NCBI RefSeq assembly: GCF_024347515.1
Contig: NZ_AP025492.1
Coordinates: 2,046,001-2,110,000 of the forward strand
Reading direction: 5' to 3'
DNA from: Vibrio gigantis
GTDB taxonomy: Bacteria > Pseudomonadota > Gammaproteobacteria > Enterobacterales > Vibrionaceae
Length of the DNA stretch: 64,000 nt
Positions within the stretch are counted from its first letter, which is position 1, and every line of letters begins with the position of its first letter. Below, piece after piece: positions 59,901 through 64,000 of this stretch. Made by a program: the position numbers and the translations under genes. Under the pieces are notes generated by a model that was not told where the DNA came from, ran no database searches, and worked only from the letters and a program-made list of their open reading frames with translations.

Positions 59901-60910
59901 GGATCTACCCCGTCAAACACTGAAACCTGCGCATTGACGGGTGTTGCTAGCGGATTCCCAGCAGTGTCTTCGCCTTGAATATCAAAGGTAATATCTATTT
60001 GATCGCCAGTGTAGGAAACCTGACCACCGCCAACAGACGGTACATGGTCAATTGGCTGAGAAATAGTTGTGGTTAGCGAAAGCTCAACGTTATTACCAAC
60101 ACTAACGGCATCAATATCGATGTTTAAAACTGTATTGGCACCCTGAACACCAACGATAGAATTGATCGCCGCGTCATACGTAAAGGTGACGGGCAGACCA
60201 CTTGAGGTAATGTCGCTGTTTAATTCACTAAGTAGTGAAGCGAGGGATAGCGTTTCTGGGACGAAAGAGTCAGGGGCAAGAGCTAAACTACCAGCAATAA
60301 TCGTTTCTGTGATTGTTATAGATTGGGGATAAGTATTGCCAGATATGGAGCCTTCAGTCAGTGTTTCACTGATTGATTGGCCACCTGAGGAACGAGTGAT
60401 CGACCTAAATTCTTCTCTCTCTTCATCAACGGTTTGTTCTGCTAGACCAGCGGTCTCAAAGAATGTCGATGGATGAGTTTCGGTATAGTTGTAATCAATG
60501 GTGACAAAGCCGGCATTTGCAGAACCTAGCCCACCACCAGCTGCCGTTGCTTCTAAAATTTGAGTTGGGTCAGCACCACCTAAAATAGCATCTTGAATAG
60601 CAGCAAGGTCATCGTCACTGAAAGTACTCGCGTTCGCTTGCTCTAAATCAAAAGCGACTTCACCTGCAATCGGCGCATCGTTCCACGCTGAGCTTTCATC
60701 GAGACAACCAACGCAATTGCTTCCTACTTCAATAACACCATTTGGATTGTCTAGCACGAGTCCCGCATCATTGGCTGTAATAACAATTTCATTCTCACGG
60801 ATGATATCGCCAACAGAAACCTTCCTTGCACTACCATCAGGCTTAACAGCGATGACTTCTCCACTTACTGCTTCAACTACCGCAGCTTGGCGTGAAACCT
60901 CAATATCCAT
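35996..60910 (-). CDS. Giant T1SS-secreted RTX adhesin with LapA-type retention module
   Basis: One uninterrupted frame of about 8304 residues. N-terminal retention module (MDIEVSRQAAVVEAVSGEVI, residues 1-75) followed by a LapG-type protease site TAAG (122-125). The bulk (about residues 700-5700) is some 18 T1SS-143-like units of about 272 residues, each with an LSETNL-DGS opening, a Tyr-Thr-Phe-Thr strand (YTFTLLEALDH), an acidic AVDSDGDDS loop and FDN/DSDND Ca-binding turns. Diverse cadherin/VCBS-like domains follow, then a few RTX nonapeptides (GGSGNDRLEGGAGDD) and a type I secretion end. I use ATG 60910, right after GGGGGA; a TTG at 61018 would add 36 residues before the module and has no ribosome site. 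It should be held in the outer membrane and released by LapG under c-di-GMP control; the partner genes (lapD/lapG, the T1SS) are not in the window. Confidence 0.92.
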   Translation of the reverse strand: MDIEVSRQAAVVEAVSGEVIAVKPDGSARKVSVGDIIRENEIVITANDAGLVLDNPNGVIEVGSNCVGCLDESSAWNDAPIAGEVAFDLEQANASTFSDDDLAAIQDAILGGADPTQILEATAAGGGLGSANAGFVTIDYNYTETHPSTFFETAGLAEQTVDEEREEFRSITRSSGGQSISETLTEGSISGNTYPQSITITETIIAGSLALAPDSFVPETLSLASLLSELNSDITSSGLPVTFTYDAAINSIVGVQGANTVLNIDIDAVSVGNNVELSLTTTISQPIDHVPSVGGGQVSYTGDQIDITFDIQGEDTAGNPLATPVNAQVSVFDGVDPSAESVNITNVETSSAAIEGTFSNIGSDNLQSAVFDASALDQFDGLLSDNQNTLARLSDDGTTITLAIQGRGEVVLTISLDTDGTYKFEQFNPIEQIGTDSLSFSLPISVTDFDQDVVTNNINIEITDGDSPVITNVDSIDVDEAGIVGGSQEGTAPVAGSGSITADIFESDIIDHYELEPAEFNTGGTLVSNGKSVLLELIDETNGVRTYEGYVEVNGARITVFDVKIDNPSLGSYEFKLYEELLHQGAEDALLTFALPIYAVDADGDRSALSSGSSTPEAAQILINVKDDVVELIDKVESVTEPTLAGDTVVSYNLFNFEGADGSTIQSFNYDGVDYSLDQSLLPDAPQTFSFTEGVVTISLNGDFSFEVARDIDHSSSETIVKQFSFLAEDGDGDTDTSTLELSIIDGQNPTIDLIPPVTLSETDLADGSAPSGSVVSATNTITFTPGSDDVASFRVEPTEFNVGGALKSNGFAVEIKEDSANPGTYIGFITDGSNTEVLVFTIAFSTSTLGEYTFTLLEALDHVDGLDNNDLSFDLPVYAVDTDGDDSLVSQLNVTIGDDVQIMQDGTLDIVEPNLADGTVTTNTIDVMPNQSADGATITQFTYDGQLRTLDQNDTGEQQFSFTEGKLYITLEGEVRFEPNRNLDHSVSEDIVKSIVVTSSDFDNDSLTSTVTLTITDGDNPTIDAIPSVTLSETNLSDGSAPSGSAVSSTQTITFTNQSDDVVRFRIEPTEFNTNDDLKSNGLAVELREDPAGSGDYIGFTTSATNVETTVFTLSFSSTTLGQYTFTLLEALDHQDARGNNELNFDLPVYAVDSDGDDSLMSPLNVTIGDDVQIMQDGALNITEPTVADLAAGTPTTAVFDVMLNQSADGATVTQFTYDGQLRTLDQNDNGEQQFSFTEGELFITLQGEVRFEPNRNLDHTLSEDIVKSIVVTSSDSDNDVLTSIVTLTITDGDIPTIDNIPTVSLSETNLSDGSTPSGSTVSSTQTITYTTQSDDVTSFRIEPTEFNVGGALTSNGLAVELKADPTTLGGYIGYVTDGSNVETNVFTISFSDTNLGQYTFTLLEALDHVDGLAKNDLSFDLPVYAVDSDGDDSLVSQLNVTIGDDVQVMQNQALNIIEPNLADGTITTNTIDVMPEQSADGATIIQFTYDGQVRTLDQSDNGEQQFSFTEGELFITLEGEVRFEPNRNLDHTASEDIVKSIVVTSSDLDNDVLTSTVTLTITDGDIPTIDAVPSVTLSETNLADGSTPSGSAVSQTETITFTNQSDDVTSFRIEPTEFNVGGALKSNGFVVEIKEDSANPGTYIGFITDGSNTEIPVFTISFSSTTLGEYTFTLLEALDHADGLANNDLSFDLPVYAVDSDGDDSLVSQLNVTIGDDVQIMQDGTLDIVEPNLADGTVTTNTIDVMPNQSADGATIIQFTYDGVVNTLDQSISGEQQFSFTEGELFITLEGEVRFEPNRDLDHSVSEDIVKSIVVTSSDFDNDPVTSTITLTITDGDNPIIDAVPSVSLKEADLADGSAPSGSAVSSTQIITFTNQSDDVVRFRIEPTEFNTNDDLKSNGLAVELREDPQGSGDYIGFTTSATNVETQVFTLSFNAGSLGEYTFTLLEALDHQDARGNNELSFDLPVYAVDSDGDDSVMSPLNVTIGDDVQIMQDGTLDIVEPNLADGTVTTGTVDVMPNQSADGATVTQFTYDGQLRTLDQSDNGEQQFSFTEGELFITLQGEVRFEPNRNLDHTLNEDIVKSIVVTSSDSDNDVLTSTVTLTITDGDIPTIDNVPTVNLSETNLSDGSAPSGSAVSSTQTITYTTQSDEVTGFRIEPTEFNLGGALTSNGLAVELKADPTTPGGYIGFVTDGSNVETNVFTISFSDTNLGQYTFTLLEALDHVDGLANNNLSFDLPVYAVDSDGDDSLVSQLNVTIGDDVQIMQGGTLDITEPNLADGTITTNTIDVMPSQSADGATITQFTYDGQLRTLDQNDSGEQQFSFTEGELFITLEGEVRFEPNHNLDHTLSEDIVKSIVVTSSDSDNDVLTSTVTLTITDGDIPTIDAVPSVTLSETNLADGSTPSGSAVSQTETITFTNQSDDVTSFRIEPTEFNVGGALKSNGFAVEVKEDSANPGTYIGLITNGSSTEVPVFTISFSATTLGEYTFTLLEALDHADGLDKNDLSFDLPVYAVDSDGDDSLVSQLNVTIGDDVQIMQDGTLDIVEPNLADGTVTTNTIDVMPNQSADGAKITQFTYDGVVNTLDQSISGEQQFSFAEGELFITLEGEVRFEPNRDLDHSVSEDIVKSIVVTSSDFDNDPVTSTITLTITDGDNPTIDVIPSVTLSETNLSDGSTPSGSAVSSTQTITFTNQSDDVVRFRIEPTEFNTNDDLKSNGLAVELREDPAGSGDYIGFTTSATNVETTVFTLSFSSTTLGQYTFTLLEALDHQDARGNNELSFDLPVYAVDSDGDDSVMSPLSVTIGDDVQIMQDGTLDIVEPNLADGTVTTGTADVMPNQSADGATITQFTYDGQLRTLDQNDNGEQQFSFTEGELFITLEGEVRFEPNRNLDHTLNEDIVKSIVVTSSDSDNDVLTSTVTLTITDGDIPTIDNVPTVNLSETNLSDGSAPSGSAVSSTQTITYTTQSDEVTGFRIEPTEFNLGGALTSNGLAVELKADPTTPGGYIGFVTDGSNVETNVFTISFSDTNLGQYTFTLLEALDHVDGLANNNLSFDLPVYAVDSDGDDSLVSQLNVTIGDDVQIMQGGTLDITEPNLADGTITTNTIDVMPSQSADGATITQFTYDGQLRTLDQNDSGEQQFSFTEGELFITLEGEVRFEPNRNLDHTLSEDIVKSIVVTSSDLDNDVVTSTVTLTITDGDIPTIDAVPSVTLSETNLTDGSAPSSGAVSQTETITFTNQSDDVASFRIEPTEFNGGGALKSNGFAVEIKEDSANPGTYIGFITDGSNTEVPVFTIAFSTSTLGEYTFTLIEALDHVDGLDNNDLSFDLPVYAVDSDGDDSLVSQLNVTIGDDVQIMQDGTLDIVEPNLADGTITTNTIDVMPNQSADGATITQFTYDGQLRTLDQNDNGEQQFSFTEGELFITLEGEVRFEPNRDLDHSVSEDIVKSIVVTSSDFDNDPVTSTITLTITDGDNPIIDAVPSVSLKEADLADGSLPSGSAVSQTETITFTNQSDDVEKFRLEPSEFNTNNALKSDGLIIEIREEPTGSGNYIGFTTDISNVETTVFTLDFSSTTLGKYTFTLLEAIDHTPIQGNNDLTFNLPVYAVDSDGDDSVMSPLAVTITDDIQVMVNDSLTIEEPTVADLAAGTPTTSTVNVLDEEGADGTTITQFTYDGGAVLTLDQNDTGEQKFVVADGSLYITLQGDIRFEPSRNLDHTGGDIVKSIVVTSSDSDSDLVSSTVTLTITDGDIPTIDTVPSVTLSETNLSDGSAPNASAVSSTQTITFTNQSDDVTSFRIEPTEFNVGGALKSNGLAVELKADPTTPDGYIGFVTTAPNVETNVFTISFSGTNLGQYTFTLLEALDHVDGLAKNDLTFDLPVYAVDSDGDDSLVSQLNVTIGDDVQVMQNQALDIIEPTVADLAAGTPTTATVDVMPNQSADGATITQFTYDGGTAITLDQNDTGEQKFVFAEGSLFITLQGEVRFEPNRNLDHMLSEDIVKSIVVTSSDLDNDVVTSTVTLTITDGDIPTIDAVPSVTLSETNLSDGSAPSGSAVSQTETISFTNQSDDVTSFRIEPTEFNVGGALKSNGFAVEIKEDSANPGTYIGFITDGSNAEIPVFTINFSTTTLGAYTFTLLEALDHADGLDKNDLSFDLPVYAVDSDGDDSLVSQLNVTIGDDVQIMQDGTLDIVEPNLADGTITTNTIDVMPNQSADGATITEFSFGGIVKTLDQSIVGEQQFSFTEGELFITLQGQLRFEPNRDLDHSVSANIVKSIVVTSSDFDNDPVTSTVTLTITDGDIPTIDAVPSVTLSETNLTDGSAPSGGAVSQTETITFTHQSDDVVRFRLEPTEFNTNDALKSNGLAVELREDPQGSGQYIGFTTSSSNVETTVFTLDFNSGTLGEYTFTLIEALDHQDARGNNDLSFNLPVYAVDSDGDDSLVSQLGVTIGDDVQLMQDGTITSREPASSVETSNTFDVMPNQSADGAKVTSFVFDGNTAESLDLNVNGEQEFVFTEGSVFITTEGEIRFEPVRNQNHAGGDITKSIEVTSVDLDGDIVTSTVTLKIVDGDLPTIDLVPGITLSEVDLADGSAPTGNPVTMTQTITYTVGSDDVSHFRIDPTQFNTSGALKSNGLDVEIKEQPANSGHYIGFVKDSSNVETNVFTISFSTSNLGQYTFTLLEALDHVDGLQNNTLSFDVPVLAVDADGDDSAMSPMTVAITDDVQGVQDGTLSITEPSLADLASGTPPTTPIIDVMPTQSADGAKVTQFTYDGGTAVTLDPSIATEQVFTVTDGLLYITIEGEVRFEPSRDLDHSSGDIVRTIVVTTGDFDNDTDTADVTLTIKDGIDPVIDVVPDVNLSEVNLADGSTPTGSPVSSTHTITYTEGSDDFSHFRIATNEFNPGDLLKSSGLVVQLKEDPASTGDYIGYTDDGMGNVTDVFTISFDSANKAQFTFTLIEALDHLDGVLYNDLTFRLPIYAVDTDDSESTKRDVVVTIEDDLQQMQDGFLTITEPNTGTATTATVDVMPIPSADGATITQFTYDGGSAITLNQSISGEQEFVFTEGSLFVTLDGDVRFEPNRNLDHSAGDIVKSIVFTSSDFDNDIFSSKVTLTIVDGDGPAIDVVPGVALSESLLADGSTPSVNPVSMTQTITSLASSDDIAEIVVEVGLFNTNGALKSDGLELSLREDPANSGDYIAFTTDGSGVEKVIFTLDFDDTNPSQYTFTLLERLDHVDGLGNNDLSFDLSVYADDTDGDISASKPLTVTITDDVQLMQSGALNITEPTTGTPTTTVFDVMPAQSADGATITKFTYGSQPEESLVQTDTGEQEFMFAEGSLFINLEGDVRFEPKRNLDHSGGDIVKTITVTSEDKDGDIVTSTVTLTIADGAPPVIDTVPTVALEEANLVDGSSPGLPVSQTETITFTAGSDDVSHFRIDTTQFNTSGDLKADGLVVQLKEDPLNSDNYIGYIESGGVQTDIFTITFSSVALGEYTFTLLEELDHLPVQGNNDQVFTLPVIAVDKDNTDSAMKPLTVTITDDVPTITDTTVASTFVVDEDDLGTLAQATGSFVTTEGADQVEVYELRNISTLEATLSSGSEGIKITEITGAANTTTYQGATDSSGTPIFTLVLTDDGAYTFTLLGPLNHATTPSNLDTLTIPFDVVAVDGDGDDSNQYVLPIEVLDDVPVMTAPTGETVVDEDDLTGIGSDQAEDTIINGLFTVDEGADGVVKYELVDEDLVLAGLTSDGEGLEWLAVSQVGTTFTYVAQTVTSNEAVFEIIFDTSDNSYQFELFKPLKHPDGADENNIELGFSVVAEDFDQDQSNAIDLTITVTDDVPLLTTQSITRLEGQNYDGSKVDMFASATDVGADGAVLSRIEGISSNGADIVFRAGNSGPYSSGLDLNSGSQVVRVYEQTNGGADTRQLGRLRINSDGEVEFRANGYLDHDGLDTIDFSINVIATDGDLDTSETPLDITITDRDSTRIALKVTTFEDAGRDSTIPYATGDEPTLENVQDNQSGLPDAPAQVALQVSLYDQDNAESIGQLTIKSPNGGDSHQGTFYYLDGTSSQYIELVPEPNGSIIFGPPQLEQSFAPNPNEPRQTIATIDNLFFVPDQHASSDETGGRVRYELEIEKNGSTDHTVNSNFRIEIEAVADIATWDDANSTYQYQVNEDEDSVTLQLNAESQDNSQTETITYELEAVQGDGKFELLDQNGTVLTPVNGVYIIASADINSTVVNPIDNFSGQIEFKATAITEETLNPYDDSGNGGVDKTTARSVEQNIIIDVTADADPGKFSVSRIKINEDNIDNPDYIGPLDNKDAFTLDEVITMTGSVDTDGSEELFVRISNITEGAVLSSTDSNVTIDTVTVNGIVYQEVAYADLAKIEVIPTEHSNVDFTFDVTGVVKDTANLSTGAQVDEEILGTKTVNVEVKGVADVPYGGTDGTAWTAITDGTTSGVQTTIQESQNGDSFAELDFTVLSGERRPDPTAVDQTPLPDDGSESITVILSGIPDGVILEDGDGTVIDLNFVGYETGPGGSPDLSKPIYEANITEAGKTSGIRIRPVDSSTENIHIQGQVIVTENDGHTLTFDQEVRVLVEPRIDTLTGYVNTTNGNEDSVINIDWHPEGVSYIDSDEHFTEIKISNIPSGVTVAVNGDVKVVDDGAGTLTITPKDSNQTPEQFTQIALANNFIQMTPPADSSADFTLSTEVKVEERDHEYVDSGNPGQGIATATVSGTVNVVVRPVVEPEDANNKLIVDDVAGTGALATVVADANTGVLKFTTNSDNTSVTDEFVIRYQETDASSAIEEVDQLVIQLTNVDDSALSDDVLNQLLVIGAAYEGNGRWVVTNEDLFSISAPNGLAFPPLSGTSGVFNDIKMTIFSTVVDRGDGVEIESSPVVQREGEVNLSFPEVLVGGNEVAADITMVPDSVVDAIEDTQLDLGSALNSLITFSGEDASTDQVTIIIDDSVTIPPGDTFPISLGGGSDVDFVNGKYVFETTVEQGVPTDFSGLLLNLPADYSGDFRLPITIVTKDTQSGDEKTLVTDVVIKVAPDVEGNPDFDVTVVGSLDDSFNPVDTDGQAGQDPVGYEDTYIQLDFSSTITDQVSGIEGGDEKFTSITLTLDDTSVGAFYTNAGVSLGTTVTFDEAEISAGALDDVLFRPALNYPTGNDINQVQVNVNGTITDTATYNDASSPVGSTTDTDTFSTSANFEVVPVVDDVLVTGPGSDPDVIEITGSEDQEISLSGTSPISIGLTDLDGSESFVSIKFTDVPDGFQFRVDNNSDFTVKNNGGGVWSVQLPPSVSTSFDLSEVSVLPPKDFSGTFEFGVEVFTQESLLGVPTNAGTLPSFEVHVLPVGDDVDTNPTDSVTGNEGQNIDIEINATILDKELSVTGSGTYSENAPETLRVEVAGVPQDASIFYPDGTTLASYDPVTQLWTLDVLAQSLDKIVFNSGEHNSGAGNVLGINGPLQITVRSVDTDADNTEYLGTPTSFDVDLVIDPINDQPTFVNVTNIETPEDISIAIDNFSIYDVDANFDNPDAPYVLTLQVDQTLPGAQGVFEFTSSPDVTFVLQPDGTLVITGKEADINTALTNGAVTFKPDPEQNYLNQSGLVTINATLDDGGNNGLIDAGDPNTAQTNQTTFTIKVTEVNDAPVATDIDLGSITEDGQIVIVEGDLIAASSDLENHNLTVTGVTITQGQGQLTRFENAGGVDDAAITGPFWIFTAANDFNGDVKFNYDIIDDGTTNGVDDFLTDNAEISLVVTEVNDQPVATDIDLGNILEEGQLIIKEGDLIAATSDPENDTISVTNLVLDEGQGQLQRFENVGGADDAMITGPYWVFTAADEYNGNVKFTYTVEDDGTTNGANDFLTDTAEITAIVDGVNDTPVIDGDSVTTLIDEDTGQLLSGINVSDPDYVDAFSDDLMTVTLTVDYGTLNVSLPAVTTVVVNGNNTGSVILVGTLSDLNALIDTPTSPNGVFLDASLSPTSSIGLEVIAKDSGNPSGIAIETAPVVYNIAVTPVANAPTLSIDSATNYVRNITASQSVSASGIPLVGIIAALTDITEELTLHISDVPAGAQITSAAGSVTDLGGGVWVATADAIESLQAVGLSQTPGNYTLKVEAVSEETDNNDTATSASIDLNLNIVSNAVDINLASETDDVQLLAGANATDLTGGSGNDRLEGGAGDDTLVGGDGNDTLIGGEGSDILTGGDGMDSFVWLNIEDGVEDTITDFSLSEGDSIDLREVLPELKNTSLDMTALLQKIDAKVDGDDIELTINPDGVGTTEQVIVVEDLAPQLTLSGTMSSDILDALVQQNVITHG
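36318..36450 (-). repeat. RTX Ca-binding nonapeptide block
   Basis: Codes for about four GGxGxDxLx repeats near the C-terminus of the adhesin (GGSGNDRLE, GGAGDDTLV, GGDGNDTLI, GGEGSDILT), the standard Ca2+-folding signal for type I secretion. Confidence 0.92.
37290..37990 (-). repeat. Two cadherin-like repeats in the adhesin C-terminal region
   Basis: Two units of about 115 residues each, with shared ATDIDLG.I.E.GQ, RFEN.GG.DDA.ITGP and DDGTTNG.DDFLTD segments. Confidence 0.8.
44000..58700 (-). repeat. Tandem array of about 18 units of about 815 bp in the adhesin
   Basis: The phrase encoding TITDGD recurs on the complementary strand near 57850, 57028, 56207, 55392, 54577, 53758, 52945, 52127, 51309, 50493, 49672, 48842, 48030, 47219, 46390, 45573 and 44760, that is every 810-830 bases. 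Units fall into three subtypes in regular rotation (see findings). Confidence 0.9.
51430..52183 (-). repeat. Identical 754-bp block, copy 1 (copy 2 at 53878-54631)
   Basis: Read side by side, 51430-52183 and 53878-54631 show no difference over 754 bases, at an offset of 2448 bp. The flanking mismatches are at 51429/53877 (Arg versus His codon) and 52184/54632. Confidence 0.88.
60536..60547 (-). other. Predicted LapG cleavage site (TAAG) in the adhesin
   Basis: Codes for T-A-A-G (residues 122-125 from ATG 60910) in the context ILEATAAGGGLGS, matching the di-alanine motif cut by LapG-type periplasmic proteases. Confidence 0.75.
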
Positions 60911-61568
60911 ACATCCCCCGTTGTCACAAAACACTGTTTTCTCAGTACTGTGAAAATTAAGTAATAACTGTTTCAGGTTGAAATCGAACCCAGATCTAAC
61001 TTCATTAATGCCTGTCAATTATGATGTTCAATCGACTCGAAAAAGGAGATTCGTTTCACCTGTTTTTTTATAGTTTACTTACTCTTAAGCCTAGTCTTCC
61101 CCATAAAAAATGCCATGTCTGTGCGAAGAGACGTCTTTTCACAAATCTGGGTATTCGCTCTGGTATCTGAAAACAGTAGTTAAAAGTTAGTAGGGTGCTG
61201 ATTTATATAAAAATAAATGCATATTATAGTTGCACCTCTTAGTTTTATAAATATATACAGCAATAAAGTTAATAAATCATTAGCAAATACAGGGCATTAA
61301 TCGAGGTGAGATATACATCAGCAGTGAAACAGATGGGAGTCCCATATTTGAGACGGAAATCAGAGGGGATGTGGTGAATATCCACCTGAAATCAATCAGA
61401 TGATTCATCACAAGGCACAACCATTGGCACGTCACTTCACAGAGAAAAGAATACGACTTGCGTTCAAAATAAATTGTTAAGTCTCGCACCCACTAATAAC
61501 AAAAAGCCCACCAAGTAAACCTGGTGGGCTTTTAAATTAGATAGCAACGCTATGCTTATAACAACATA
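60911..61568. other. Promoter region of the adhesin and gap to speB
   Basis: About 650 AT-rich bases. It should hold the promoter of the leftward adhesin gene and, at its right end, the speB terminator. A 69-codon minus-strand ORF (61280-61489) has no ribosome site or recognisable features and I do not count it as a gene. Confidence 0.5.
61502..61533 (-). terminator. Terminator of the speA-speB operon
   Basis: 12-bp stem AAAAGCCCACCA/TGGTGGGCTTTT with an 8-base loop; the minus strand continues TGTTATT. Confidence 0.88.
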
Positions 61569-62498
61569 TTATGATTTAGCTAGGCGGTTCGCAGTCCAAA
61601 CATAAAGCAGCTCAAGAGCAATCGTAGCACCAGCTAACGCTGTGATATCACTTTGGTCATACGCTGGAGAAACTTCTACAACGTCCATACCAACCATGTT
61701 AATACCCTGCAAACCACGGATGATTTTCAGAACTTTATCTGAGTTCAAACCACCACACACTGGCGTGCCAGTACCCGGTGCAAAGGCAGGATCAAGACAG
61801 TCGATATCAAACGTCAGATACACTGGCTTATCACCAACAATATCTTTCACTTGAGCAATGATCTCGTCCACACTCATGTCATTCGCTTGCATCGCATTAA
61901 TGACGTTGAAGCCATGACCTTCTTGTTTGTACTCAGTACGAATACCGATCTGCACCGAATGTTCTGGCGAGATAAGACCTTCGTTTGGTGCATGGTAGAA
62001 CATGGTGCCGTGGTCGTAACGACTGCCTTGGTTGTAGGTGTCAGTATGTGCGTCGAAGTGAATCAACGCCATCTCACCGTACTTCTTACCATACGCTCTT
62101 AGTAAAGGCAGTGTAATGAAGTGATCACCACCTAAACCTAACAGAGTTTTACCACTATTTAGAATCGCATCAGCTGCAGCTTCCAAACGCTGAGTTAGGT
62201 CTTCTGCGTCACCGCAATCAAACACAAGATCGCCAGCATCAATCACCGAGGTATGCTCAAATACATTGAAGTCCCACGGGAATTTCTTACCTTCCCACGC
62301 CAAGTTTACCGATGCACGACGAATAGCATCAGGGCCCATACGAGCACCCGGACGACCAGATGTCGCCATATCTAGCGGCGCACCCAACACAACCACATCA
62401 GCGTCGTTGTCGATTGGGTTTTGCACCAATGGACGACGCATAAACGTCATCGCATTGGAGTACAGCGAGTAATCTGGTTTCGTAAATAGATCGTTCAT
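61569..62498 (-). CDS. speB: Agmatinase
   Basis: 309 residues of the ureohydrolase family; it hydrolyses agmatine to putrescine and urea. The Mn2+-binding motifs are all present: GGDHFIT, HFDAHTD and [17 protein letters not shown]. Its ATG overlaps the speA stop by one base (TAATG), so the two genes for the arginine-to-putrescine route are translationally coupled. Confidence 0.95.
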   Translation of the reverse strand: MNDLFTKPDYSLYSNAMTFMRRPLVQNPIDNDADVVVLGAPLDMATSGRPGARMGPDAIRRASVNLAWEGKKFPWDFNVFEHTSVIDAGDLVFDCGDAEDLTQRLEAAADAILNSGKTLLGLGGDHFITLPLLRAYGKKYGEMALIHFDAHTDTYNQGSRYDHGTMFYHAPNEGLISPEHSVQIGIRTEYKQEGHGFNVINAMQANDMSVDEIIAQVKDIVGDKPVYLTFDIDCLDPAFAPGTGTPVCGGLNSDKVLKIIRGLQGINMVGMDVVEVSPAYDQSDITALAGATIALELLYVWTANRLAKS

Positions 62499-64000
62499 TA
62501 AAAATCCTCAAGATAGGTGTAACCCATCAAGCCTTGCTCTAACTCTTCAAGTACGCTTTGCTGCTCTTGCGCTGGTACTTTCGCCGTTACCAATTCTTTG
62601 TAGTTCTGACGAATTAGGTCCATATCAATGTGAACGTAACGCATCATGTCTTCTACTGTGTCGCCTTCGTTGATGTAGTCAATGTTCGCTTCTCCGCTCT
62701 CATCAACATTCACCACAACACTGTGCGTATCACCAAATAGGTTATGCATATCGCCCAAGATCTCTTGGTACGCCCCAACTAGGAAGAAGCCCATTAGGTA
62801 TGGTTCATCTGGGTTCCACGTTGGCACTGGCAATGTTGTTTCAATGCCCTGGCCGTCTACATACTGGTCAATCGTACCGTCAGAGTCACAAGTGATGTCC
62901 AACACCACAGCACGACGCTCATCCGCATTATCTAAACCGCTCAATGGCAATACAGGGAACACCTGATCAATACCCCAAGCGTCTGGCAATGACTGGAATA
63001 GTGAGAAGTTCACGAAGAACTTGTCCGCTAAACGTTCGCTCAACTCATCCAAAATTGGACGGTGGTAACGGTTCTTTGTGCTCATACGAGTGCTTAGCTC
63101 GTAGTTGATACGCAAAGACATCTGCTCAGCCCAAGCACGGTGCTGAAGGTTCAGCATACCGGTCGCAAATTGATTGTGCGCTTCTGCAATATCACTCTGC
63201 GTATCGTTGTAGATCTCAATCAACGCACGGTCGTCGTTACCAGCATCAAGTTCTAAGAAGTTCTTCCACATGTTGTTGAGCAACAGTGGTGCGTCTGCTT
63301 CTGGCGCAGCCATGTCTTCCGGTGAGTAGCTTTCAGTCCCAATCACGTTGGTGATCAAAACAGCATGGTGCGCTGTCAATGAACGACCAGACTCCGAAAT
63401 GATCACAGGTTGTGGTTGGTTGTAGAGCTTACAAATGTCCCCTACCGTCATCACGATGTTACGAGCGTACTCAAGCAGGCCGTAGTTCATTGAGTTTGAA
63501 GATTGGCTACGTGTGCCGTCGTAATCGACAGCTAAACCACCACCAACATCTAAGAACTTCAGTTGAGCGCCAATATCACGCAGTTCACAGTAGAAGCGAG
63601 CCGCTTCACTCACACCATTACGCACATCACGAATGTTCGCCATTTGCGAACCTAGATGGAAGTGTACGAGCTCTAGAACATCCAACTGGTCTTCTGCTTT
63701 CAAACGTTCGATAACGGTAAGCACTTGTGATGCAGACAGGCCGAACTTCGACTTCTCACCACCACTTGCTTGCCATTTACCTGCGCCTTGAGAAGCAAGA
63801 CGGATACGTAAACCCAAACGAGGTTTCACACCCAGAGCTTTCGCTTCAGAAAGAACAAGATCAAGCTCAGACAGTTTCTCTAGAACGATAAAAACCTTGT
63901 GCCCTAGCTTTTCGCCAATCAGTGCAAGGCGGATGTATTCTCTGTCTTTGTAACCGTTACACACGATCACAGAGCTCGCTTTTTGAGCCAACGCCAACAC
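62498..64000 (-). CDS. speA: Biosynthetic arginine decarboxylase, C-terminal part (5' end outside window)
   Basis: About 500 residues of a protein usually near 630-660; the N-terminal part with the PLP lysine lies beyond the window edge. The fragment shows the alanine-racemase-type barrel ([25 protein letters not shown]), the [14 protein letters not shown] segment and the C-terminal domain with the conserved [11 protein letters not shown]. It converts arginine to agmatine with PLP and Mg2+. It is first in the operon with speB. A GTG at the window edge is only an internal codon. Confidence 0.94.
   Translation of the reverse strand: MLALAQKASSVIVCNGYKDREYIRLALIGEKLGHKVFIVLEKLSELDLVLSEAKALGVKPRLGLRIRLASQGAGKWQASGGEKSKFGLSASQVLTVIERLKAEDQLDVLELVHFHLGSQMANIRDVRNGVSEAARFYCELRDIGAQLKFLDVGGGLAVDYDGTRSQSSNSMNYGLLEYARNIVMTVGDICKLYNQPQPVIISESGRSLTAHHAVLITNVIGTESYSPEDMAAPEADAPLLLNNMWKNFLELDAGNDDRALIEIYNDTQSDIAEAHNQFATGMLNLQHRAWAEQMSLRINYELSTRMSTKNRYHRPILDELSERLADKFFVNFSLFQSLPDAWGIDQVFPVLPLSGLDNADERRAVVLDITCDSDGTIDQYVDGQGIETTLPVPTWNPDEPYLMGFFLVGAYQEILGDMHNLFGDTHSVVVNVDESGEANIDYINEGDTVEDMMRYVHIDMDLIRQNYKELVTAKVPAQEQQSVLEELEQGLMGYTYLEDF

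Noticed and set aside
36039..60953. Many plus-strand ORFs of 60-140 codons opposite the adhesin, several repeating each other
   Set aside because: They recur because the adhesin units recur; they have no ribosome sites and are Ser/Thr/Val-rich mirror translations.
61280..61489. A 69-codon minus-strand ORF in the adhesin-speB gap
   Set aside because: No ribosome site and no recognisable features.

Overview
The window looks like a chromosomal segment of a marine Vibrio, most likely of the Splendidus clade. I infer this from the gene content: a complete alginate catabolism locus of the Vibrio splendidus type, a Vibrio-type tryptophanase, a speA-speB pair, and a giant RTX adhesin with a LapA-type retention module. 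No rRNA or tRNA gene is visible, so the species call is an inference.

Layout. 1-6.4 kb: the end of a LysR-type regulator, tnaA, a two-gene operon of overlapping membrane-associated GTPases, and a divergent MsrA. 6.5-15.9 kb: the first alginate block, with a PL6 lyase lipoprotein, an SSS-family symporter, a secreted MORN-like repeat protein, a chemoreceptor, a PF05426-type (PL5/PL38-like) lyase and a KdgM-type porin. 16-18.6 kb: a housekeeping-like insert of a DEDDh exonuclease overlapping a cNMP/CBS/DUF294 nucleotidyltransferase. 18.8-31.1 kb: the core alginate block, with two divergent paralogous GntR/FadR regulators, a MATE exporter, a DehR-like reductase, two tandem PL17 oligoalginate lyases, then kdgF-kdgK-eda. 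31.1-32.4 kb: a complete IS3-family element with a 3-bp target duplication. 33.2-35.9 kb: a second SSS symporter and a PheC-like periplasmic binding protein. 36-60.9 kb: one reverse-strand gene for an adhesin of about 8300 residues. 61.6-64 kb: speB and the 3' part of speA.

How the genes fit together. Extracellular or periplasmic PL6 and PL5/38-like lyases cut alginate. The KdgM porin and the two Na+ symporters bring oligomers and monomers in. The PL17 enzymes, which lack signal peptides, release unsaturated uronate in the cytoplasm. KdgF speeds its conversion to DEH, DehR reduces DEH to KDG, KdgK phosphorylates it, and Eda splits KDPG to pyruvate and glyceraldehyde-3-phosphate. No PL7 or PL15 lyase is present in the window.

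The strongest new observation is a shared palindrome, TTGTA-N-TACAA. It occurs in perfect form in front of both symporters and kdgF, and in degenerate form in front of the lyases, the binding protein and the two regulators. It fits the FadR-subfamily operator pattern TNGTNNNACNA, so the two GntR/FadR paralogues probably govern the whole locus. The second is the adhesin: about 18 homologous units of about 272 residues arranged in a higher-order C-A-B trimer order, with a 754-bp block that is identical between two units three positions apart.
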